Shown here: one piece after another, positions 57,706 to 64,000 of the stretch
How positions within the stretch are numbered: the first letter of the stretch is position 1
Layout: the number at the start of each line of letters is the position of its first letter
Source: Gammaproteobacteria bacterium
GTDB lineage: Bacteria; Pseudomonadota; Gammaproteobacteria; Steroidobacterales; Woeseiaceae
Direction of reading: 5' to 3'
NCBI GenBank assembly: GCA_013151645.1
Contig: JAADHU010000051.1
Location: 174,984 to 238,983 of the forward strand
Length of the DNA stretch: 64,000 nt
Program-made: the position numbers and the translations under genes
The notes under the pieces: model-generated
Databases searched by the model: none
What the model saw: the letters and a program-made list of their open reading frames with translations, nothing else
Told to the model about the DNA's origin: nothing

Positions 57706-59196
57706 TCAGGTCGGGTCGGTGCTGCGCACTCGCGATACGGCTTCGAGCCAGCCCGCATAGAGATCATCGCGTTCTATTATCTCCATCTGAGGTTCGAACA
57801 CGGATTCCCTGCACCAGAGTGTCGCTATCTCATCCAGTGACGTGTACAGGCCGCTGGCAAGACCGGCGAGAAACGCGGCGCCCAATACGGTTGATTCAAC
57901 GTTGGTCGGGCGTTCAACCGGCACTTGCAAAATGTTCGCCAGGAACTGTAGAAACCAGTCATTTGTCACCATGCCGCCGTCCACACGGATAATGCCTGGC
58001 TGAATACCGTCGGCCGACATGGCACGGACAAGGTCGTTCGTCTGGTAAGCAACCGCCTGCAGTGTCGCGGTAACGATTTGTTCAATACCACTATCTCGCG
58101 ACAGACCCAGAATGGCCGCTCGCGCATCGGGGTCCCAATACGGTGCGCCCAGTCCCGCGAAAGCGGGTACGACGTGGACATTGGTCACGACGCCGGTGGC
58201 TTCGGCGATCGCTTCTGTCGCCGCCGCGTCATCGATCACTTTTAGCTGATCACGCAGCCATTGGATCGCAGAACCCGCAACGAAAATACTTCCCTCAAGA
58301 CCGTAGGTCACGTGGCCGTCCAACCGGTAGGCAACCGTGGTCAGCAGTTTGTTGTTGGACCGCAGCGCCTCGTCTCCCGTATTGGTAATCACGAAACAAC
58401 CCGTACCGTAAGTACTTTTGGTAATGCCGGGTTGAAAGCCGGCTTGCCCGATGAGTGCCGCTTGCTGATCTCCCGCCATGCCGTAAATGGGAATGTCGAC
58501 ACCAATATCAGCAGGGTCTGTGCGACCAAAATTGGCGGCGCAATCGCGAACATCTGGCAGTAAAGATATCGGTATGTCGAAAATCCGCAGCAATTCGTCG
58601 TCCCACTCCTGCGTGTGAATATTGAACAACAGTGTGCGCGACGCATTGCTCGCATCCGTCGCATGAACGCGACCGCCAGTCAATCGCCACAACAAGAAAC
58701 AGTCGATCGTGCCAAACGCAAGGCGACCCGCATCCGCCTGTTTTCTGGCCCCCGCAACATTGTTCAGAATCCACGCCAGTTTCGTTGCCGAAAAATAGGG
58801 ATCCAGGCGCAGACCGGTCTTATCGACAATCGTCGCTTCCAATCCGTCTTCGCGCAAACCCTGGCAAATGCTCGCCGTGCGCCGATCCTGCCAGACAATA
58901 GCGTTGTACAGGCAGACACCGGTCTCCCGATCCCAAAGCAGTGTCGTTTCACGCTGATTGGTAATACCAAGACCCGCAATCTGCTTCTGCGTCACTCCGC
59001 TGCTTGCCAGTGCTTCGCTCGTTACCGTTCTGACTGATTCCCAGATCGCCTCCGGATCGTGTTCGACCCACCCCGGTTGAGGATAGATTTGCGGGAACTC
59101 CTTCTGCGACGACGCGACCACGCCGGCACGTTGATCGAACACCACGGTCCGGCTGCTGCTGGTACCCTGATCAATAGCGATCAAATAGTCATTCAC
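57706..59196 (-). CDS. glpK: Glycerol kinase
   Basis: A 496-residue FGGY-family kinase phosphorylating glycerol to glycerol 3-phosphate. Motifs: [17 protein letters not shown] at the N-terminus, [37 protein letters not shown] and [19 protein letters not shown]. The start is GTG 59196, overlapping the thioesterase stop by four bases. No glpF or regulator is adjacent; the partner glpD is at 18-19.7 kb. Full length. Confidence 0.96.
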   Translation of the reverse strand: MNDYLIAIDQGTSSSRTVVFDQRAGVVASSQKEFPQIYPQPGWVEHDPEAIWESVRTVTSEALASSGVTQKQIAGLGITNQRETTLLWDRETGVCLYNAIVWQDRRTASICQGLREDGLEATIVDKTGLRLDPYFSATKLAWILNNVAGARKQADAGRLAFGTIDCFLLWRLTGGRVHATDASNASRTLLFNIHTQEWDDELLRIFDIPISLLPDVRDCAANFGRTDPADIGVDIPIYGMAGDQQAALIGQAGFQPGITKSTYGTGCFVITNTGDEALRSNNKLLTTVAYRLDGHVTYGLEGSIFVAGSAIQWLRDQLKVIDDAAATEAIAEATGVVTNVHVVPAFAGLGAPYWDPDARAAILGLSRDSGIEQIVTATLQAVAYQTNDLVRAMSADGIQPGIIRVDGGMVTNDWFLQFLANILQVPVERPTNVESTVLGAAFLAGLASGLYTSLDEIATLWCRESVFEPQMEIIERDDLYAGWLEAVSRVRSTDPT

Positions 59197-59711
59197 AGCG
59201 GGTAGCTCCCAGGCCACGCATATAGCGGCTTTTTCACCTGCATGCGCTTGCCCGCCTCAGCCGGGTAGCTGCTTTTGGGCTGACGATTCGCCCATTGTCC
59301 GATCGAATCCGATATCTTTTTCGGCCACTCGCTTACCCGACGCGACGCCAGGTCGACGTGCAGATTCAACCACTCTGATGTGGCGGCAAGATACTTTTCT
59401 TCCGCGTGGTACATACGCTGAAAAAAATGTATTCGTTTCTCATCGTAGGCCAGCACCTGCGAGGTAATGAAAAAGCGTTCGCTTTCTTTCAACTCGCGTT
59501 GATAGCTTAGGTGACACTTGACAGCGAATGTCGAATTGTTCGTTGTACGAACGTACTCGTCGGTGATGCCGAACTCCCGCCAGAGGTCGTCTCCCGAACG
59601 GTCGAACGCAAGCAAATAGTAGGCGACGTTCATATGACCGTTGTGGTCTATCCACTCGGGCTTGACCACACCGTCACTCGTGTGTGCCCCGCTTACCTGA
59701 TCACCGCGCAT
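59193..59711 (-). CDS. Hotdog-fold acyl-CoA thioesterase
   Basis: A 172-residue thioesterase of the 4-hydroxybenzoyl-CoA type. The catalytic loop is [19 protein letters not shown], with the conserved Asp/His region, followed by [14 protein letters not shown]. It is coupled by overlap both to the acetoacetyl-CoA synthetase gene upstream (one base) and to glpK downstream (four bases). The substrate is unknown; a role in CoA recycling of the lipid block is plausible. Confidence 0.86.
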   Translation of the reverse strand: MRGDQVSGAHTSDGVVKPEWIDHNGHMNVAYYLLAFDRSGDDLWREFGITDEYVRTTNNSTFAVKCHLSYQRELKESERFFITSQVLAYDEKRIHFFQRMYHAEEKYLAATSEWLNLHVDLASRRVSEWPKKISDSIGQWANRQPKSSYPAEAGKRMQVKKPLYAWPGSYPL

Positions 59712-61660
59712 CAGTCGCGCTCCAGTTCGGGAATATCCCGAAAATACTGCAGCGCATCCGGATTCGCGAGTGCATCAGTATTCTTGACCGGCTCCCCGTG
59801 TACGACAGAGCGCACGGCCAGTTCGACGATTTTGCCACTAATAGTTCGCGGAATTTCGGGCACCTTGATAATTTTGGCCGGCACATGACGTGGCGTGGTA
59901 TTACTGCGAATCACACTGCGAATTCTTGCGCTCAGCTCATCGGTTAGTTCAAGACCGTCCCGCAAGATCACAAACAAGACAACGCGGACATCGTCACCCC
60001 AGCTCTGACCAATCGCGATACTCTCCACGACCTCGTCGAGCTTCTCCACCTGACGATATATTTCTGACGTGCCGATACGTACGCCACCGGGATTGAGTAC
60101 CGCGTCCGACCGACCGTGAATAATCATGGCATGTTCGTCGGTCAGCTCAGCATAGTCACCGTGTGCCCAAACGCCCGGAAAACGTTCGAAGTAAGCAGCG
60201 TGATACCTGGCGTTGTCCGGATCGTTCCAGAAACATACCGGCATTGACGGAAATGCTTGCGTACACACAAGCTCACCGTTCTGGTTAACCACGGCGTTGC
60301 CGTCATCATCGAAAATAGCGACGGCCATGCCAAGCGCCAGGCACTGCAATTCGCCGCGGCGTACTGGTAGCAGCGGATTCCCGGCCGCGAAACAGCTGAT
60401 GATGTCGGTGCCACCGGCGATCGATGACAACTGGACATTGTCCGCAATGTCTCGATAAACATAGTCGAAGCTCGCGGGCGCCAGCGGGGAGCCGGTCGAG
60501 AGCACGGTTCTTATCGAAGAGAGGTCGAATTCGTCGCCGGGCCTGATGCCCGCTTTCTCCTGTGCCGCAATGTACTTGGCACTGGTACCGAAAATCGTAA
60601 TTTTTTCCTCTTCCGCCATACGCCATAGAATCCGGCCATCCTCGTGAAACGGTGTGCCGTCGAACAGCATCAATGTAGCTCCGCTGGCAAGCCCGCTGGC
60701 GAGCCAGTTCCACATCATCCAACCACAAGTAGTGAAATAGAACAGGCGATCTTGCTCATTCACGTCGCAATGCAGGGCCTGTTCTTTCAGGTGTTGCAAT
60801 AACGTTCCACCCGCACCGTGCACGATACATTTGGGTACACCGGTCGTGCCCGACGAATACATGATGTACAGCGGATGATCGAAAGGCAGCGACTCGAATT
60901 GCAACGGTTCGTCTTTTGACGTGAATTGAGACCATGACAACGCATTGTCCAGTCCCGTTAACGCTGGCAGCTCGGCGGAAAACGGGACGATGACCGTTTG
61001 CCTGATACTTGGAATACTTTTCAGCACGCCGCGCACCGCTTCCAGTGAATCGAATCGTTTGCCACCGTAAAAGTAACCGTCGGCGCAAATAAGCACTTTC
61101 GGTTCGATCTGGCCGAATCGATCGACGACGCCGTTAATGCCGAAATCAGGCGAACAGGATGACCAGATTGCACCCATGCTGGCCGCCGCAAGCATCGCGA
61201 CGACGGCTTCCGGACAATTCGGCAGAAATGCACCGACACGATCGCCCCGAGTGACGCCCGCGGCGCGTAAACCTGCGGCCGCCCGTGCGACCTCAACGCG
61301 TAAAGCATCGAAACTCATTTCGCGGCGCGCACCCTCCTCACCGCAAAAAATCAGCGCGGCCCGACTTCCGCTATGTCGCAGCAGGTGTTCCGCAAAATTC
61401 AGTTCGCCGCCGCTATACCACTGCGCTGTGGTCATATCACCGTGCTGCGTCAGTACACTGTCCGCTTGCTTGCTGAAACGAACATCGCAAAAGCGAACCA
61501 GGGCTTGCCAGAAGTCCTCGCGCCGATGGATAGACCACGCATGCAATTCGGCGTACGTTTGGTGGCCCTGCTCCAGCATGAACCGGTACATCGCCGTACG
61601 CTCCCGTCTTTCGCGAGACGGTTGCCAAATAATCGGGTTTTTGCTCACTGGTTTTTCCAT
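59711..61660 (-). CDS. acsA: Acetoacetyl-CoA synthetase
   Basis: A 649-residue acyl-activating enzyme converting acetoacetate, ATP and CoA to acetoacetyl-CoA. AMP-binding motif IMYSSGTTGVPKCIVHG, TCGWMMWNWLASGL and GGTDIISCFAAGNP are typical of acetoacetate-CoA ligases. The C-terminal catalytic Lys is in PRTISGKIVELAVR. First gene of the acs-thioesterase-glpK transcript. It could feed ketone bodies, for example from leucine breakdown, to the thiolase encoded 4 kb away. Confidence 0.93.
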   Translation of the reverse strand: MEKPVSKNPIIWQPSRERRERTAMYRFMLEQGHQTYAELHAWSIHRREDFWQALVRFCDVRFSKQADSVLTQHGDMTTAQWYSGGELNFAEHLLRHSGSRAALIFCGEEGARREMSFDALRVEVARAAAGLRAAGVTRGDRVGAFLPNCPEAVVAMLAAASMGAIWSSCSPDFGINGVVDRFGQIEPKVLICADGYFYGGKRFDSLEAVRGVLKSIPSIRQTVIVPFSAELPALTGLDNALSWSQFTSKDEPLQFESLPFDHPLYIMYSSGTTGVPKCIVHGAGGTLLQHLKEQALHCDVNEQDRLFYFTTCGWMMWNWLASGLASGATLMLFDGTPFHEDGRILWRMAEEEKITIFGTSAKYIAAQEKAGIRPGDEFDLSSIRTVLSTGSPLAPASFDYVYRDIADNVQLSSIAGGTDIISCFAAGNPLLPVRRGELQCLALGMAVAIFDDDGNAVVNQNGELVCTQAFPSMPVCFWNDPDNARYHAAYFERFPGVWAHGDYAELTDEHAMIIHGRSDAVLNPGGVRIGTSEIYRQVEKLDEVVESIAIGQSWGDDVRVVLFVILRDGLELTDELSARIRSVIRSNTTPRHVPAKIIKVPEIPRTISGKIVELAVRSVVHGEPVKNTDALANPDALQYFRDIPELERD

Positions 61661-62023
61661 TTTTTTCCAGACGCTGCAATTGTCTCAGCAAACGAAGCTC
61701 GTTTCACTCACGTGTCGCTTGAGAATCGAACCGCTCCGGGTTACTGCGAGTCTGCCATTGAGGCGGCTTCGTTTTCAGAAAATCACGACGAGCATATCTT
61801 GCCTTTCGTTGACAGACCAATGATCGTACAGGCCGTCGCAATCGATGCCACCGATAGAACCGAAAAAACGGCGACCACCGCTTGAAACCACCTCGGTCAG
61901 ACCCATAATAGTTCCTGAATCCCCCCTCGCTGAAGCCGACGGCGCCCGTGCACTGATGGAAAGTAGTGAACATATGGGCGAAATCGTGCTCAAACCAAGC
62001 TAAACCCACCACGGAGTAGCAGT
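61661..62023. other. Intergenic region without recognised gene
   Basis: The 363 bases between the divergent acetoacetyl-CoA synthetase and redoxin genes hold no convincing coding frame; the frames present have unprotein-like composition. Promoters for both genes must lie here. CACGGAG at 62010-62016 is the likely redoxin ribosome binding site. Confidence 0.55.
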
Positions 62024-62608
62024 ATGCAACTTGCTATCGCAGGCGGTATCGCCGTCGCCATTGCGGCTATTGGCATTGGCGCCCTGATCCTGCACAAGAA
62101 AATAGGGGGGCGATCCGTGCCACCCGGCCTGCGCCCCGGCCAGCCGCTACCGGCGTTTGACGCCCTCGATGAAAACGGCAAGAAACTGCATTCCAACGAT
62201 CTCCGCGGCCGGCCGACCGTCATTCTCTTCGTTCGCGGCAGTTGGTGCCCGTTTTGCAGTAAGCAGGTCGCGAACCTGACCCGGCACTACAAGGATATCA
62301 ACGAATTGGGCGCCAGACTCATTCTCATTACGCCAAAACCGTTACAAACCACTCGTCGTGTCGCCAAACTTTTTGCAGTGGATTTCGAATTCTGGCTGGA
62401 CGAAGGACTCGCCATTGCCAAACAACTTGGGCTGGTTCTGTCGAAAGGCGTGCCGGCCGACTACGAAGGTGAATACGGCAAGGACACCTATTGGCCAGCG
62501 TCCATCGTTGTCGATGCGGACGGCATTATTCGCTATACCTGGTTGTCGAAATTTATTATGGACCGCCCCGACCCGCAAAAATTATTTACGGCCGTCAAAG
62601 CGCTCTAG
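62024..62608 (+). CDS. Membrane-anchored peroxiredoxin-like (AhpC/TSA) protein
   Basis: A 194-residue thioredoxin-fold protein. An N-terminal signal-anchor helix (about 3-24) is followed by the redoxin domain with GSWCPFCSKQ (CxxC) and VVDADGIIRYTWLSKF. It likely acts at the periplasmic face as a thiol peroxidase or reductase. Its TAG stop (62606-62608) is provided by the left end of the repeat element downstream. Confidence 0.86.
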   Translation: MQLAIAGGIAVAIAAIGIGALILHKKIGGRSVPPGLRPGQPLPAFDALDENGKKLHSNDLRGRPTVILFVRGSWCPFCSKQVANLTRHYKDINELGARLILITPKPLQTTRRVAKLFAVDFEFWLDEGLAIAKQLGLVLSKGVPADYEGEYGKDTYWPASIVVDADGIIRYTWLSKFIMDRPDPQKLFTAVKAL

Positions 62609-62774
62609 CAGTCTGTTGAAAAAACCATCCATGGTATTTTCAACACCGCAATTCGAAAAACGTCGTTTTCGAATTGCTCACATTTTCAATGGCTTTGCAG
62701 CCATCGAAAATGACGGTACATCCCTGTACCGTTCGCAGCCCGCCGAAAAACGGTGTTTTTCAACAGGCTGCTAG
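62605..62774. repeat. Multi-hairpin repeat element between convergent genes
   Basis: Terminal inverted repeats CTAGCAGTCTGTTGAAAAA (left) and the complement of CTAGCAGCCTGTTGAAAAA (right) enclose three internal hairpins: GCAATTCGAAAA/TTTTCGAATTGC (62648-62677), ATTTTC..ATGGCT/AGCCAT..GAAAAT (62682-62711) and ACGGTACA/TGTACCGT (62713-62732). Both flanking genes end with TAG codons inside the termini. A small non-coding mobile element or bidirectional terminator is likely. Confidence 0.8.
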
Positions 62775-63832
62775 TCCGGACTGGCGGTCGCGGTAGCAAT
62801 AATTTCTTTTGCCATCGTGTCAGCAATTTCGTTCGTCGGCTTGCCGTTTGCTTCTGCCGCCTCAAATATTCCGGTCAATCTCGGACCGATCGCCGCCACC
62901 TGCGCCAGCACTTCGTCGTCATCGACATCGCCGTAATATTCACAGGACACGTTGATAATACCGCCGCCGTTAATGACGTAGTCCGGCGCGTAGAGAATAC
63001 CGGCATCGACAAGCCGCTGGCCATCAGCATCAAAGGCAAGCTGATTGTTGGCACCGCCTGCCACGATCTGTGTACGCAGGCGAGGAATCGAATCTTCCGT
63101 CAGAATGGCACCAAGCGCACACGGCGCCAGCACATCCACTGGCTGGTACAGGATTTCGTCAAGACCGGCTGCTTTTGCTCCGAATTCATCGCAAATTCGC
63201 CGAGCCCGTTGCTCATCGAGATCCGCAATAATAATCTGCGCACCCGCCGATGAAAGATACTTGCTGAGGTAGTAGCCGACATGCCCGGCCCCCTGGATGG
63301 CAACCGTCAAACCATCGACACTATCTCGGCCAAGCTTGAAACGAACGGCGGCTTCGATTCCCTTGAATATTCCCCAGCTGGTTTTCGGCGACGGGTCGCC
63401 TCCAGCATGCCCGCCCTTCTTTGGCAGTCCGCTCACGTGCTTCGTCCGGCGTGCAATGGTCTGCATAATATCGACCGTCATACCGACATCTTCCGCGGTC
63501 ACGTAGTCGCCATTGAGCTGCTCGACGAATTCACCGAATTTTTCATACAGTAACTCTGAGCCGCCGAAATCGCCGTCTTTGATAATGACGGCCTTGCCGC
63601 CACCGAATTTCAGCCCTGCCAGCGCATTCTTGTAACTCATGCCCTGCGACAGGCGCAGCGCATCGGTCAATGCTGCATCGTCAGAATCGTAACCCCACAA
63701 CCTGCATCCGCCCGCAGCCGGCCCCAGCGCGGTGGAATGAATGGCGATAATCGCCTTCAGGCCGCTGGCTTCATCGCTGCAGAAAACGACTCGTTCGTGG
63801 TTATCAAATGCCGGGTTGTCAAAGGCCGCCAT
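62771..63832 (-). CDS. Leucine/valine-type amino-acid dehydrogenase
   Basis: A 353-residue Glu/Leu/Phe/Val dehydrogenase. Catalytic lysines lie in GMSYKNALAGLKFGGGKAV, the Leu/Phe/Val-type motif is HAGGDPSPKTSWG, and the NAD Rossmann motif is IQGAGHVGYYLSKYL. It deaminates branched-chain amino acids to 2-oxo acids with NAD. Length (about 350) fits leucine dehydrogenase rather than glutamate dehydrogenase. Its stop lies in the adjoining repeat element. Confidence 0.92.
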   Translation of the reverse strand: MAAFDNPAFDNHERVVFCSDEASGLKAIIAIHSTALGPAAGGCRLWGYDSDDAALTDALRLSQGMSYKNALAGLKFGGGKAVIIKDGDFGGSELLYEKFGEFVEQLNGDYVTAEDVGMTVDIMQTIARRTKHVSGLPKKGGHAGGDPSPKTSWGIFKGIEAAVRFKLGRDSVDGLTVAIQGAGHVGYYLSKYLSSAGAQIIIADLDEQRARRICDEFGAKAAGLDEILYQPVDVLAPCALGAILTEDSIPRLRTQIVAGGANNQLAFDADGQRLVDAGILYAPDYVINGGGIINVSCEYYGDVDDDEVLAQVAAIGPRLTGIFEAAEANGKPTNEIADTMAKEIIATATASPD

Positions 63833-63955
63833 AGTGGTTCTCAGGTGAGTGTAAGGATGTCCGGTGGTGAGCCGGACTCAGGCTTGGCGCGCGGATTCTA
63901 GCACTGACTTGTGCCGGGGTCACCGTTATCGGGGGCGTCCGTATGGCAGCGAGTG

Positions 63956-64000
63956 GGTCGCCGCTGAGTGAGTCAGGGTCTTTCGAACTCAGCGGCGACC
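63956..64000. repeat. Long palindrome, copy C (cut by window end)
   Basis: Left arm 63956-63969 pairs perfectly with 63987-64000 (14 bases seen; the right arm runs past the window). The 17-base loop GAGTCAGGGTCTTTCGA differs from the copy B loop only by four transitions. It lies about 125 bases upstream of the leucine-type dehydrogenase start. Confidence 0.75.

Noticed and set aside
61704..62012. 102-codon minus-strand frame between acsA and the redoxin gene
   Set aside because: Aromatic- and Arg-rich composition without domains; probably the promoter region.

Overview
The window looks like the chromosome of a Gram-negative bacterium, most probably a free-living, perhaps marine, gammaproteobacterium. 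Pointers are two TonB-dependent receptors, many lipoproteins and OmpA/TolQ-type envelope proteins, a CpxRA/CpxP-like stress module, a monomeric isocitrate dehydrogenase and moderate-to-high GC. This placement is inferred; no rRNA or tRNA gene is visible to fix it. No prophage, plasmid or CRISPR array was seen. The only transposase is a REP-associated type (RAYT).

Layout. 0-7.3 kb: LemA and an HtpX-like protease, a SYLF protein, an MscS channel, a small lipoprotein, and an MFS-acyltransferase fusion. 7.3-11.4 kb: one giant gene with an AAA/STAND-like NTPase, one membrane segment, a proprotein-convertase P-domain and a WD40 propeller. 11.5-18 kb: two small proteins, isocitrate dehydrogenase, the RAYT element, a divergent HxlR regulator/glutathione transferase pair with a visible operator, and a cysteine synthase. 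18-24.6 kb: an overlapping ilvH-proB-proA-glpD operon with ilvB divergent. 24.7-31.5 kb: two large TonB-dependent receptors. 32-35.8 kb: GFA protein, orphan ParA, a PLP ammonia-lyase with a pterin carbinolamine dehydratase, and an OmpA-domain protein.

36-47.8 kb is the most unusual region: nine tightly packed genes on the minus strand. In transcription order they encode a Gly/Ser-repeat lipoprotein, a second lipoprotein, a membrane Hanks-type kinase with a TPR-like outer part, an FHA-PEGA-FGE protein, a small acidic secreted protein, a TolQ/ExbB-type proton channel, an actin/Hsp70-like-FHA protein, and two paralogous proteins that join a TolR/ExbD-like N-terminal helix (Asp17) to a periplasmic von Willebrand A domain. 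I read this as a kinase-controlled, ion-driven envelope machine in which vWA domains replace the usual TolR head. A second kinase (with four zinc ribbons) and a PP2C phosphatase lie at 52.8-54.9 kb and may share its phospho-signalling.

48-64 kb holds a secreted arginase-fold protein with altered metal ligands, a CpxP/CpxR/CpxA-like set, and a lipid/acyl-CoA block (thiolase, SDR, MaoC hydratase, glycerol kinase, thioesterase, acetoacetyl-CoA synthetase). A redoxin and a leucine-type dehydrogenase end the window. glpK at 58 kb and glpD at 19 kb together allow glycerol use.

Repeats. Three long palindromes (35837-35930, 49925-50009, 63956-64000) have different but self-complementary arms and share a loop motif (GARTCARGG...GA). 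A different multi-hairpin element (62605-62774) supplies the stop codons of both flanking convergent genes. A REP-like GTAG sequence lies at 18047-18075.
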